DNA of 41,084 nucleotides from an uncultured Bacteroides sp. (GTDB lineage Bacteria > Bacteroidota > Bacteroidia > Bacteroidales > Bacteroidaceae), in NCBI GenBank assembly GCA_947074195.1, contig CAMTOS010000017.1:1-41084 (forward strand), written 5' to 3'. The notes below the pieces were generated by a model. It saw only the letters and a list, made by a program, of their open reading frames with translations, was not told where the DNA came from and did no database searches. Position numbers and translations under genes: made by a program. This document shows, piece by piece, positions 17,456 to 26,941 of the stretch. Every line of letters begins with the position of its first letter. Positions within the stretch are counted from its first letter, which is position 1.

Positions 17456-18907
17456 ATGATTAACTCCAAAATCATACTTCGTATTATCGGCTTTTTGCTG
17501 CACATAGAAGCGGCAATGTTATTGTTTTGTTCCCTGATTTCATTAATATACAAGGGGGATGATTTCATGAGTTTTATCTATTCTGCCTGTGCCTGTATTG
17601 GTGTAGGCAGTATCTGTTTTCTCATTGGCCGAAAAGCAAAACCACATTTAAGCCGTCGCGATGGTTATCTTATTGTAAGTGTGGCATGGCTTGTTTTCTC
17701 AGCTTTTGGAATGCTACCGTTTATCATCAGCGGATATATTCCATCGGTAACCAACGCTTTTTTCGAAACAATGTCGGGCTTCTCGAGTACGGGAGCCACG
17801 ATTCTTGATAATATAGAAAGTCTGCCCAACGGACTTCTTTTCTGGCGTAGTATGACGCAGTGGATTGGTGGTTTGGGAATCGTGTTCTTTACCATTGCCG
17901 TACTTCCGATATTCGGTGTTGGAGGTGTACAGGTATTTGCAGCCGAAGCCAGTGCCATGGCGCACGACAAAGTTTATCCGCGTATCGGTGTTACAGCTAA
18001 ATGGATATGGAGTATCTATATTGGCCTAACCGGTGGATTAGCCATATTACTGATGTTTGGCGGTATGAGTCTGTTTGATGCCGTTTGCCATGCATTTACC
18101 ACAACCAGTACCGGAGGATTTTCAACGAAACAAGACAGTATCGCCTATTTCAATTCACCTTATATTGAATATGTTATTACTATCTTTATGTTCCTTTCGG
18201 GAATCAACTTCTCTTTGTTGCTCTTTGCCCTTACCGGCCGCTTCAAGAAGTTCTTTAAGAATGCCGAGCTAAAGTGGTTTTTCATTTCGGTAGTGATACT
18301 TACTGTTTTCATTGCCACCGGTCTTTACTGGACGATGGATATGAGTGGAGAAACAGCTTTCAGAAAGTCAGTCTTTCAGGTCGTATCACTTCACACTTCA
18401 ACCGGATTTGCTACGGCGAATTATATGACATGGCCTTCATTGCTCTGGGGATTAATTACGGTCATCATGCTAATGGGTGCCTGCGCCGGAAGTACTACAG
18501 GTGGTATTAAATGTATCCGCCTCCTTATTGTCAGCAAGCTTACCCGCAATGAGTTTAAGCATATCACTCACCCTAACGCCGTATTACCTGTACGCGTAAA
18601 CAATCAGGTGATCTCACCATCGTTACGCTCCACCATTCTTGCATTTCTGTTTCTCTATGCCTTCATTATTATTGTAAGTACACTTACATTAATGGGACTT
18701 GGCATGGAAATGATTGAATCGCTGGGATGCTCTATTTCAAGTCTCGGCAATATGGGACCAAGTTTGGGCAAATACGGACCGGATAACTCATGGAGTACCA
18801 TTCCGACTGCTGCTAAATGGGTATTATCTTTCCTTATGTTAATGGGACGTCTCGAAATCTTTACCGTATTGCTGCTATTTACCGGTAATTTCTGGAAAAA
18901 GATATAG
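17456..18907 (+). CDS. trkH: Trk potassium uptake channel TrkH
   Basis: The membrane pore of the Trk system. The 483 residues hold about ten hydrophobic helices and four selectivity-filter-like loops: MSGFSSTGATIL, FTTTSTGGFSTK, VSLHTSTGFAT and CSISSLGNMGPSLG. The end of the frame (LLMGRLEIFTVLLLF) is the usual TrkH C terminus. Directly after trkA, so the channel and its regulator are made together. Confidence 0.95.
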   Translation: MINSKIILRIIGFLLHIEAAMLLFCSLISLIYKGDDFMSFIYSACACIGVGSICFLIGRKAKPHLSRRDGYLIVSVAWLVFSAFGMLPFIISGYIPSVTNAFFETMSGFSSTGATILDNIESLPNGLLFWRSMTQWIGGLGIVFFTIAVLPIFGVGGVQVFAAEASAMAHDKVYPRIGVTAKWIWSIYIGLTGGLAILLMFGGMSLFDAVCHAFTTTSTGGFSTKQDSIAYFNSPYIEYVITIFMFLSGINFSLLLFALTGRFKKFFKNAELKWFFISVVILTVFIATGLYWTMDMSGETAFRKSVFQVVSLHTSTGFATANYMTWPSLLWGLITVIMLMGACAGSTTGGIKCIRLLIVSKLTRNEFKHITHPNAVLPVRVNNQVISPSLRSTILAFLFLYAFIIIVSTLTLMGLGMEMIESLGCSISSLGNMGPSLGKYGPDNSWSTIPTAAKWVLSFLMLMGRLEIFTVLLLFTGNFWKKI

Positions 18908-18924
18908 AAATACTATTCATTACA

Positions 18925-18962
18925 AAGGTGTTACACGAGGCAGAGGCCTTCTATAACACCTT
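18925..18962 (+). terminator. Possible terminator after trkH
   Basis: AAGGTGTTA (18925-18933) and TAACACCTT (18954-18962) pair perfectly around a 20-base loop. A strong T-run is lacking, only a T/A-rich tail follows, so termination is possible but not assured. Confidence 0.45.
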
Positions 18963-19068
18963 GTAACATTTATGTAATTTTATTGTAAATTTATCGTATG
19001 ACTTATGTATTACGCCCGTAATTCTAAAGCTCGACATTTGCGTCGAATAAAGAAACGTACGAAATACA

Positions 19069-21888
19069 ATGGTAAAAAGATTAATTAAAATTACATGTTC
19101 TGTTCCGGGGAAAAAGCTTCTCCTTACTCTACAACTACTTCTCTCTACATTAACTGCCCTGGCTTCAGGACTTTCGGGTACGATCATCGACAAACAAACA
19201 GGCGAACCGATGACCGGCGCTACCGTACAGCTTATCGGGACCGGTAAAGGTACAGTGGCCGACATAAATGGTGACTATTATTTCAACAATCTGCCGGAAG
19301 GCATTTACACCATCGAAGTTAAGTTTGTCGGTTATAAAGACATCGTCTTACCGGATGTAAGAATCGGCAGTGAACCGAAAGTTATCAACTTTGAACTTGA
19401 CAGTGATGCACAGGCGCTTGGCGAAGTGGCCGTGGTTGCACAAATGAAAAGAAACACCGATGTGGCCATGATGACCAATCAACGCCGCAGTCTGGTGGTA
19501 CAAAGCGGAGTATCGGCACAACAAATCACAAAGACACAAGACAGAGATGCATCGGAGGTGATTAAGCGTGTTCCGGGTGTATCAATCATCGATGAGAAAT
19601 TCGTAATGGTTCGTGGCCTGTCGCAGCGGTATAATAATGTATGGATTAACGGTGGTGCCGTACCAAGCTCCGAAGCCGATGCACGTGCCTTCTCATTCGA
19701 TATTATCCCAAGTTCACAGATTGATAATATGGTGATTGTGAAAAGTCCGTCACCTGAGTATCCGGCCGACTTTACAGGCGGTTTTATCATGATCAACACC
19801 AAAGAGATGCCTTCTGAAAACTCTTTTATGCTTTCACTGGGTACCAACATTAATGACCGCACGCATTTTGGAAACTTCCTCTATAATCCCGGCAGTACAA
19901 CTGACTTCCTTGGCTTTGATAATGGAATGCGTATGCCAACTGCAGGTTTTAACGGTGCCATGAATACATTCAGTAACAATAGCAATCGTATTGACCTGAT
20001 GAATAATGGTTTCAACAATAACTGGCTGATTAAGAACCGCAAGCCGATGGGGGATATTCGTTTTAATGCAGCCTATTCACACCGTTGGGAAACTGAAAGC
20101 GGAAGACAGGTTGGTCTTCTGGCCTCAGCCAATTATAGTTATTCATTCAAGACGTATACCGATATGGAGAATTCGCTCTTTGGTTCGTATGATGTAACGA
20201 ATAACCACTCAGTTTATCTTCGTAAAAGTACCGATAATCAGTACAACCATGATGTACGTGTAGGTGCAATGGTCAATCTGATGTTTCAGCCAAAGAACCG
20301 CAATCATCACTATGAGTTGAAGAATGTCTTCAATCAGCTGGGCAAGAACCGCTATACGGAAAGATATGGTTTTGATGCGCAGAGTAATGATGAACGCAGA
20401 ATGGAGTATTATTATTCGAGTCGTAGTACATACAACGGACAGTTTACAGGTAAACACACCCTTCGCGATGGAAAACTTGACTGGAGCGCGAGTTACTCAT
20501 TTGCTAACCGAAGTCTGCCCGACAGAAGAAGAATTATCCTGAACGATTCGGAAGAGACAGGTGTAATTCAACTGGCCACCGGTAATGACATCAGCCGTGA
20601 ATTTACTAAACTGAAAGAGAATATCGGCTCACTGAACATCAACTATTTGCAAAACCTGCAATTCGGCAAGTTTGAGCCTGAACTACGTGCCGGTGCCTAT
20701 GCCGAATATCGTACACGTACTTATAATACCCGCCAGTTTGCTTATGGATGGGGAAATAATATGCCGGATGGATTTAAACTGTTTGATGTTGCCTCGCAAT
20801 TGATGCAGGAAGAGAATTATGGATCGGATAAGTTATATCTCTATGAACAAGTGCGCAAGACCAATGATTATCTGGGACACAACTGGATTGGTTCTGCTTA
20901 TGTTGCAGCAAATCTTCCTATCACCCAACGCTTCAATATCTATGCCGGCGTACGCTATGAATATAATAATCTGGAATTGGTGCGCAACACGAAGAACCAT
21001 GAGGAAAGCCACAGCAGCATGTTTTATAAGTACAACGATATCTTCCCATCGGCCAATGCGATGTATAAATTGACCAATAATCAGCAGTTGCGCTTCTCTT
21101 ATGGCAAATCGGTGAACCGTCCGGAGTTCCGCGAGCTTTCTACATCGGTTTATTACGATTTCGATCTGGCTGCCAATGTAGAGGGTAATCCTTCACTGAA
21201 ACCAGCATATATTCATAACATCGATTTGCGTTACGAATGGTATCCTTCGGGCGGAGAATCGTTCTCGGTGGCTTTATTCTATAAACGTTTCGATTCTCCT
21301 ATTGAATGGACATATACAGTAAATGGCGGTACCGATCTGACTTATTCAAATAAGAACGCGAAGGCGGCGAATAACTTTGGTATTGAAGTAGATTTCCGTA
21401 AAACGCTTGATTTCATCGGACTGAGAAATTTCAGCTGGTCGTTTAATGGTGCATTCATTAAGAGTAAGGTAATCTTCGATAAAGACAGCAAAGAAGAGAA
21501 TCGTGCCATGCAGGGACAATCGCCTTACCTGATTAATACGGGTATCTTCTATAATCAGCCAAACTGGGATTTGAACGTAGCGGTACTTTACAATCGTATT
21601 GGTAAACGCATTATCGGTGTGGGACGTACGGTTGGGTCGAATGGCGAGCAGACGACGAAGATTCCTAATTCATACGAAATGCCCCGAAACTCTCTCGACT
21701 TCTCACTGAGCAAAAAGTTTGGCCCCGTAGAGATTAAAGCCGGAGTCAGAGATATTCTTGCCGAAAAAGTGAAATTCAAACAATTCGGAAGCATTGTACA
21801 TGCTGGCGAGAAGATTAAGTACGAAGAGGTAACGAAAAGTTATAAACCGGGCAGAAATTATCAGGTTTCTCTCTCATATATATTCTAA
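19069..21888 (+). CDS. TonB-dependent outer-membrane receptor (non-SusC type)
   Basis: A 939-residue outer-membrane beta-barrel receptor. Order: signal peptide (about 1-33), carboxypeptidase-regulatory-like domain (LSGTIIDKQTGEPMTGATVQ, about 34-120), plug domain with VIKRVPGVSIIDEKFVMVRG and PADFTGGFIMINTKE, and a C-terminal barrel that ends in aromatic VSLSYIF as required for BAM assembly. It is shorter than SusC and lacks the SusC signature around the plug. The partner gene 66 bases downstream is a lipoprotein that is not SusD-like, so this is another uptake class. The substrate cannot be read from sequence; metal, phosphate-linked or peptide ligands are all open. Confidence 0.88.
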   Translation: MVKRLIKITCSVPGKKLLLTLQLLLSTLTALASGLSGTIIDKQTGEPMTGATVQLIGTGKGTVADINGDYYFNNLPEGIYTIEVKFVGYKDIVLPDVRIGSEPKVINFELDSDAQALGEVAVVAQMKRNTDVAMMTNQRRSLVVQSGVSAQQITKTQDRDASEVIKRVPGVSIIDEKFVMVRGLSQRYNNVWINGGAVPSSEADARAFSFDIIPSSQIDNMVIVKSPSPEYPADFTGGFIMINTKEMPSENSFMLSLGTNINDRTHFGNFLYNPGSTTDFLGFDNGMRMPTAGFNGAMNTFSNNSNRIDLMNNGFNNNWLIKNRKPMGDIRFNAAYSHRWETESGRQVGLLASANYSYSFKTYTDMENSLFGSYDVTNNHSVYLRKSTDNQYNHDVRVGAMVNLMFQPKNRNHHYELKNVFNQLGKNRYTERYGFDAQSNDERRMEYYYSSRSTYNGQFTGKHTLRDGKLDWSASYSFANRSLPDRRRIILNDSEETGVIQLATGNDISREFTKLKENIGSLNINYLQNLQFGKFEPELRAGAYAEYRTRTYNTRQFAYGWGNNMPDGFKLFDVASQLMQEENYGSDKLYLYEQVRKTNDYLGHNWIGSAYVAANLPITQRFNIYAGVRYEYNNLELVRNTKNHEESHSSMFYKYNDIFPSANAMYKLTNNQQLRFSYGKSVNRPEFRELSTSVYYDFDLAANVEGNPSLKPAYIHNIDLRYEWYPSGGESFSVALFYKRFDSPIEWTYTVNGGTDLTYSNKNAKAANNFGIEVDFRKTLDFIGLRNFSWSFNGAFIKSKVIFDKDSKEENRAMQGQSPYLINTGIFYNQPNWDLNVAVLYNRIGKRIIGVGRTVGSNGEQTTKIPNSYEMPRNSLDFSLSKKFGPVEIKAGVRDILAEKVKFKQFGSIVHAGEKIKYEEVTKSYKPGRNYQVSLSYIF

Positions 21889-21954
21889 CAAACTATTTAA
21901 ACAAGAACATTAACAAACGAGGAAACACTCTCCTCAAATTTAAATTAGACGAAT

Positions 21955-23532
21955 ATGAAAATCAATTCAATGAAATGGAGCAGCATGTTTTTAATGGCTG
22001 CAGCAATGTCGGCATTCATGGTTAGCTGTAATGATGATAATACGAAGACCATCATCGACACTACCGACCCTACTGTAACACGCCCTAACAACACCGGCGA
22101 ATATTCAGGTCTGGCTACAAGCGATGGCATCCTTTTCAACAATGGTACAGAGATTGGTAATGGCGATCAGGAGTTCTGCTTTACCGGCAAACAAACAATT
22201 CCTGCTGGTACTTACCTGCTGAAAGGTTGGGTATACGTTCGTCCGGGTGCTGAGCTGACTATCGAACCAGGGGTAATTATTAAAGGCGATAAAGCAACAA
22301 TGGCTTCTTTAATTGTGGAACCGGGTGCTAAAATTTATGCCGAAGGTACAGCTACTAATCCTATTGTTATGACTTCAGATCAGCCTGCAGGTAGCCGTCG
22401 ACCAGGTGACTGGGGTGGATTAATTGTTTGTGGTAACGGTACAAACAATAATAGCAACGGTCAGCAGATTGAAGGTGGCCCTAAAACAAAACATGGTGGT
22501 AATGTAAAAAACGATGACTCGGGTGTACTTCGTTATATTCGCGTTGAGTTTGCTGGTTATCCTTTCGAAACTGATAAAGAGATTAACGGTATTACTTTCG
22601 GTTCGGTAGGTAACGGTACTACAGTATCTCACTTGCAGGTATCTTACTGTAATGACGACTCTTACGAATGGTTCGGCGGTTCGGTAAACTGTAAATACCT
22701 GATTGCTTATAATGGTTGGGATGATGAGTTCGATACAGACAATGGTTTCGACGGCCATGTACAGTACTGTCTTTCTATCCGCGATCCACGTATTGCAGAT
22801 ATTTCACAGTCAAACGGCTTCGAATCGGATAATAACTCTGATGGTAGCACTATCGAGCCTTATACATCGGCTATCTTTAGCAACGTGACTTTCATCGGCC
22901 CAATGACACAGAAGAATCTTGCAGCAGGTTTCGAAAATACAACAAGCTATATCACTGCAGGTGATATGAAGCCGGACAATCTTGCTGCTCTTGGCCGCTT
23001 CCAGGCTGCTATGCATATTCGCCGCAGCAGTAAGCTGAAATGTTATAACTCAGTGGCTCTTGGCTGGCCTATCGGTTTGATTATCGATGGTGAAAGAGGT
23101 AACTGCCGCGAATGGGCAAACAATGGTGACATCAAACTTCAGAATGTATTCTTTGCAGGTATGGGTGTAACTGGTTCGGATTTCAACAAGAAATATGAAG
23201 ACGAATATGGCACATGGAGCCTTGATGAGAACGGTAAGAAAGTTATCACTTACAACCCTGAACAGGAATCGTTCTCAACTTCTTTCCTGAGAACTCAGAG
23301 TGGCTGTCGTTTCGATTTAACAGAAGGTGACCTTAGCTTAAGCGATCCTAAAAATATCGGCCAGGCTTATTGTCCAACCGGTGGTAGTCCACTTCTTAAC
23401 GCTGCTAACTTTGCAGGTCTGAGCAGTTCATTTATCGACAAAAACGTAACATACATCGGAGCATTCAGCGGAACATCTGATAACTGGTTAGAAGGGTGGA
23501 CAAATTTTGATCCACAGAATACTGTATATTAA
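21955..23532 (+). CDS. Secreted lipoprotein with probable right-handed beta-helix fold
   Basis: A 525-residue lipoprotein: signal peptide and lipobox (FMVSC, Cys about 25), Thr/Asp-rich linker, then repeats of short strands typical of a parallel beta-helix, for example LTIEPGVIIKGDKATMASL and IVEPGAKIYAEGTATNPIVM. Conserved-looking patches are GDWGGLIVCG, SYEWFGGSVN, the acidic WDDEFDTDNGFDG (possible calcium site) and the end GWTNFDP. Similar proteins are common in Bacteroidetes beside TonB receptors, sometimes misnamed as transporters. It probably sits at the cell surface as ligand-binding partner of the upstream receptor; no catalytic motif of a polysaccharide lyase is evident. Confidence 0.75.
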   Translation: MKINSMKWSSMFLMAAAMSAFMVSCNDDNTKTIIDTTDPTVTRPNNTGEYSGLATSDGILFNNGTEIGNGDQEFCFTGKQTIPAGTYLLKGWVYVRPGAELTIEPGVIIKGDKATMASLIVEPGAKIYAEGTATNPIVMTSDQPAGSRRPGDWGGLIVCGNGTNNNSNGQQIEGGPKTKHGGNVKNDDSGVLRYIRVEFAGYPFETDKEINGITFGSVGNGTTVSHLQVSYCNDDSYEWFGGSVNCKYLIAYNGWDDEFDTDNGFDGHVQYCLSIRDPRIADISQSNGFESDNNSDGSTIEPYTSAIFSNVTFIGPMTQKNLAAGFENTTSYITAGDMKPDNLAALGRFQAAMHIRRSSKLKCYNSVALGWPIGLIIDGERGNCREWANNGDIKLQNVFFAGMGVTGSDFNKKYEDEYGTWSLDENGKKVITYNPEQESFSTSFLRTQSGCRFDLTEGDLSLSDPKNIGQAYCPTGGSPLLNAANFAGLSSSFIDKNVTYIGAFSGTSDNWLEGWTNFDPQNTVY

Positions 23533-23577
23533 GATACAGTACAGAAAGAATAAGATAAAACTTCACATGACATTTAA

Positions 23578-23611
23578 AAAGAGGAACTGCCCGGCCGGGT
23601 CGTTCCTCTTT
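23578..23611. terminator. Bidirectional terminator between the beta-helix lipoprotein and mscS
   Basis: AAAGAGGAAC (23578-23587) pairs with GTTCCTCTTT (23602-23611); the loop holds a self-complementary CCCGGCCGGG. T-runs lie on both sides in the proper direction for each strand. Confidence 0.75.
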
Positions 23612-23619
23612 GCTTTTTA

Positions 23620-24876
23620 TTAATGATTGACGGATATATGCCGCAGGTCATTGCCTGTAGGACTCTGGAATACACGCAATTCAAATTCGGGAATGACGGC
23701 AAGTACATGGTCAAATACATCCGACTGAATATTCTCATAGGGCACCCATGCCTTCTCAGCAGAGAAGAAATAAAGTTCAAGAGGAATACCCTTCTCATCG
23801 GGCTGCAACTGGCGTACCATGCAAATCATCCGGTGATTGACTTCCGGAAGATTATTCAGATAATTCATCAGATAAGCTCTGAACACTCCTAAGTTGGTTT
23901 GACGGCGACCGTTCACCAGAATCGTATTATCGATGCCATGAATATGGTTATAAGATTCAACGACAGTTTCCGTATGATTGATGTAGTTGTGCAGCAGATT
24001 AATCTTCCGGAACTTATCGAGCATTTCGGGCGTACAGAACTTTACACTATTCATATCGATGCTGATAGAACGTTTGATGCGACGACCACCCGACTCCTCC
24101 ATACCGCGCCAGTTCTGAAACGAGTCACTGGTCAATGCATACGGCGGTACGGTCGTAATGGTGTTGTCCCAGTTTCGCACTTTCACCGTGTTGAGCGTTA
24201 CTTCAATTACCGTTCCGTCGGCACCGTATTTAGGCATCGATATCCAGTCGCCCACCTTCAGCATATTGTTGGCTGTGAGCTGAATACCCGATACAAACCC
24301 CATGATACTATCCTTGAACACCAGCATCAGGATAGCTGCCGATGCACCGAGTCCGGTTAAAAGTGCCCATGGCTCTTTACCGATCAGAATAGCGATGATT
24401 ACAATTCCCCCGATAAAGAAGATGACTACCTGCAATGTTTGTAGTAATCCCTTCAGTGGTTTATTCTTTAAGCGCTCTTTTTCGCTGTATATGGTATAAA
24501 GTCCGGTCAGGAAATTGCTCAGAAAAATCAGGAAAACCGCCAGCATATAGATTACAAAGATCCGCTTCAGGAAGTGCAGAAAGGCACTTTCGGGGATGGC
24601 TGTGGGCAATAGCAGGTAGATTAATACCGGTGCTACAATATGACTCAGACTGATCAGTATTTTACGGCTGAACAGAATATCATCCCATTGTACTTTGGTA
24701 CGTCTTACAATGCGAAGCACAATGTTTACAATAACGGTTTTACTGATGAAGTCGGCCAGCCAGGCAAAAAACAAAATAACAATCAGGATGATAACAGGTG
24801 TCATTTTCCCAATCCATACCGGTCCCATTCCTATGGTTTCTAAAAATCCTTTTATGGCATTTACAATGTCATGCAT
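23620..24876 (-). CDS. Mechanosensitive ion channel, MscS family (YbdG-like)
   Basis: A 418-residue inner-membrane channel. About five hydrophobic helices lie in the first 190 residues, then the MscS pore-beta region: LTGLGASAAILMLVFKDSI, QLTANNMLKVGDWISMP, GTVIEVTLNTVKVRNWDNTI. Behind it comes SFQNWRGMEESGGRRIKRSI, which is characteristic of the YbdG branch of miniconductance channels. Family role: release of solutes at hypo-osmotic shock. It is the third gene of an ATPase-DUF4435-mscS operon, starting 9 bases after the DUF4435 stop, so it may have a more specific role here. Confidence 0.9.
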   Translation of the reverse strand: MHDIVNAIKGFLETIGMGPVWIGKMTPVIILIVILFFAWLADFISKTVIVNIVLRIVRRTKVQWDDILFSRKILISLSHIVAPVLIYLLLPTAIPESAFLHFLKRIFVIYMLAVFLIFLSNFLTGLYTIYSEKERLKNKPLKGLLQTLQVVIFFIGGIVIIAILIGKEPWALLTGLGASAAILMLVFKDSIMGFVSGIQLTANNMLKVGDWISMPKYGADGTVIEVTLNTVKVRNWDNTITTVPPYALTSDSFQNWRGMEESGGRRIKRSISIDMNSVKFCTPEMLDKFRKINLLHNYINHTETVVESYNHIHGIDNTILVNGRRQTNLGVFRAYLMNYLNNLPEVNHRMICMVRQLQPDEKGIPLELYFFSAEKAWVPYENIQSDVFDHVLAVIPEFELRVFQSPTGNDLRHISVNH

Positions 24877-24885
24877 AATTAAAAC

Positions 24886-25884
24886 TTAAATATGATCTAC
24901 AAATTCTTTTATATCCTCGCGCACCCAACGATGCAAAAACAGAGAGCGGAACGAAATATTCTTTTTCAGCATTAGCTCCACGCTCGAAAGACTGTTCTGA
25001 TAGGCTGTCAGTTCGTTGTGGTATTGTTCTTCGTGCGAAGCCAGTCTCTTTATCTCCTCCTCGCGTTCTCTTCTTAATATAGTACAAACCGGAATAAGAA
25101 TTTTCATCACCACATTGTCCATGATGTGATGCCCTTGCATATAAAGGTAAGTCGTTGCCGGTTTCAGACCTAACGGTTCAAAGATAGTAGTTAACTCATT
25201 GACAGGTGCGATAAGATCGGGAAACTTTCGTTCGAGCAAATGCAATTTATGCTGTACCTGCTTTTCCATTTCGCGCAAACAGGCATAAGGGTTATTCAGA
25301 TTAAAGTTGCGTATCCGTGTGTACGAATTAAAATCGTTCATGGCAAAACTATGGTTGTCATGATTACGATAGAACCAGAGATTCCACAGAAACAGCGGAT
25401 AGGCAATTTCCGAGTATTGCGACAGGAATTTATCGAAATCAAGAATCATCCGGTCGTTCAGCGTGGCCTGCACACAGACTTCATGTAAACTGCCGGCAAA
25501 ACAGTGATGATTTTCGATGGCATAGGCATAGGTCTGAAAGATATATTGATTTTCGTTGATTTTCCGCGATGTGCTGGTGGCTCCCTGTAACAGAAAATCG
25601 TAGTCGCTGTCTACACAGGCAATCAGACTCTTACCCAGTTCACTAGTATTCAATGTATTGAGCAACACCATCTTTTTTCCTTTCGCCAGCGTGGTCGATG
25701 ATGGAAGCATCACCTGAAAGAAACATTTATCGCTTTCAAACTCCTCTAACAGCGAACGCCAGAATGAAATGTCATCGTAGCTCTCTACATAGGCCACGAT
25801 GCGGCGCCTGCAACTATCGGGACGAAGTTTATCGGCTGCATGTATATAGGCTGAGGTTAAGTTATCGCGCAATGTAGTTGGCAT
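24886..25884 (-). CDS. DUF4435 protein with TOPRIM-like signature
   Basis: A 332-residue soluble protein. The N-terminal third has the acidic pattern of DUF4435/TOPRIM nucleases: AYVESYDDISFW (Glu34, Asp37/Asp38), IACVDSDYDFLL (Asp92, Asp94, Asp96) and AIENHHCF (Glu124). TOPRIM enzymes use such Glu and DxD residues to bind magnesium and cut nucleic acid. The C-terminal part is helical and unrecognised. In the PARIS phage-defence system a DUF4435 TOPRIM effector (AriB) is held by an AAA ATPase (AriA); here an ATPase gene lies 23 bases upstream. The homology class is well supported by motifs, the defence role is inferred. Confidence 0.75.
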   Translation of the reverse strand: MPTTLRDNLTSAYIHAADKLRPDSCRRRIVAYVESYDDISFWRSLLEEFESDKCFFQVMLPSSTTLAKGKKMVLLNTLNTSELGKSLIACVDSDYDFLLQGATSTSRKINENQYIFQTYAYAIENHHCFAGSLHEVCVQATLNDRMILDFDKFLSQYSEIAYPLFLWNLWFYRNHDNHSFAMNDFNSYTRIRNFNLNNPYACLREMEKQVQHKLHLLERKFPDLIAPVNELTTIFEPLGLKPATTYLYMQGHHIMDNVVMKILIPVCTILRREREEEIKRLASHEEQYHNELTAYQNSLSSVELMLKKNISFRSLFLHRWVREDIKEFVDHI

Positions 25885-25907
25885 AATCTTAAAGATTACT
25901 GAAACAT

Positions 25908-26762
25908 TTAAGATTGTATTTCTCTAAACGATTCTACCGGAGTAGCAATTTCGCTGACTTCGGTCACTTTATCGAGCCAGCCTTCCATGATGACTGCCGG
26001 TGAGTGGGTAGTCAGTATGACCTGTGCATTATGGTTGAGTCGGCGAATCATCCCTATCAGCTTTTGTTGCCAGTCGATGTGGAGTGATGCTTCGGGTTCG
26101 TCCAGAAAGAAGACACAATGCTGATGATCCTGCACCAAAGCCGTAAGAAGAATGATGAGCATCTGTTTTTCACCCGATGAAAGTTTATAGGGCAAAAGCA
26201 ATTCATCGTCCTGATAAAAGGCGATGTCGTTTCGCGTGCGATCTATCTTCTTTCGGGTATACGAGAAGAGTTCATCCATCATGTTCTGAAATGTACGTTT
26301 TGCATCCGATATTTCAGCTGCTTTGGCACGCACATCGGCATCATTGCTGGCCAGCATATCTATCATTCGGTTGCCGATGTTTACCTGATAGTCCAGATAG
26401 CGGCGTTGCAACAGATAGAGTTGCCAGTCGAGTTCCGATTTCACATTCTTATCGGCCATTTGTGCAGTGAAATCGCCCATCACCAGCGGGCGGTCGTAAC
26501 TCCTGATGACATCATACGGAATATATGTCGCTTCGGGATTATCGAAATAGACGCGCACACCATCCCGCATTTCGTGCTTCATCTCACCGGAAAGTTCCAG
26601 CCCTTTGAGGTAGTTCACCGAGCGATTCAGAATGGTGGTCTTCCCCACTCCGTTTATGCCCGAAAGAATATTCACATCGGGGCGCAATTCCCACGAAATG
26701 TTATACCGCCCCCACAAATTATTTATTTCGATACGGCTGATATAGTTGGCTTGTTTTTCCAT
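25908..26762 (-). CDS. AAA family ATPase (ABC/SMC-like, AAA_15/21 type)
   Basis: A 284-residue P-loop ATPase. Walker A GINGVGKTTILNR (from about 35), ABC-type signature LSSGEKQMLIILLTAL (about 193), Walker B VFFLDEPEASLHIDWQQ and switch ILTTHSPAVIMEG. Between them is a short helical insertion. This layout is that of RecF/OLD-type ATPases that act on DNA or hold a partner nuclease. It heads an operon with the DUF4435 protein and MscS. It is shorter than AriA of PARIS as I recall it (about 450 residues), so it may be a reduced relative or a separate family. Confidence 0.85.
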   Translation of the reverse strand: MEKQANYISRIEINNLWGRYNISWELRPDVNILSGINGVGKTTILNRSVNYLKGLELSGEMKHEMRDGVRVYFDNPEATYIPYDVIRSYDRPLVMGDFTAQMADKNVKSELDWQLYLLQRRYLDYQVNIGNRMIDMLASNDADVRAKAAEISDAKRTFQNMMDELFSYTRKKIDRTRNDIAFYQDDELLLPYKLSSGEKQMLIILLTALVQDHQHCVFFLDEPEASLHIDWQQKLIGMIRRLNHNAQVILTTHSPAVIMEGWLDKVTEVSEIATPVESFREIQS

Positions 26763-26859
26763 ATGATGAATTTAAAAAAAATGATTAGACGATTATTAAT
26801 ATTCCACTGATAATCTGCACATTAAAACACTACATCACAACTATAAATATCGCATTTAT

Positions 26860-26941
26860 CAGCAAGCTATGACCAGTCTGCCGGGAAGCTATTCTCAGCA
26901 AGCCAGCAAGCGCTTCTCAACACGCTGCCGATAGCTTGTTG
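26860..26941. promoter_or_regulatory. Structured intergenic element between the ATPase operon and the HTCS gene
   Basis: CAGCAAGCTAT (26860-26870) pairs over 11 positions, with one G-U, to ATAGCTTGTTG (26931-26941). Inside, GGGAAGC (26883-26889) pairs with GCTTCTC (26912-26918), and CAGCAAGC occurs twice in tandem (26896-26911). The element lies 98 bases before the ATPase start and about 180 before the HTCS promoter. It may be a leader of the ATPase mRNA (a minus-strand TAAGTTTG lies at 26993-26986) or an independent RNA. The rest of 26763-27118 is AT-rich without a gene. Confidence 0.4.

Noticed and set aside
23899..24843. Several plus-strand open frames of 65-153 codons
   Set aside because: All are shadows of the minus-strand MscS gene; composition follows the codon pattern of that gene.
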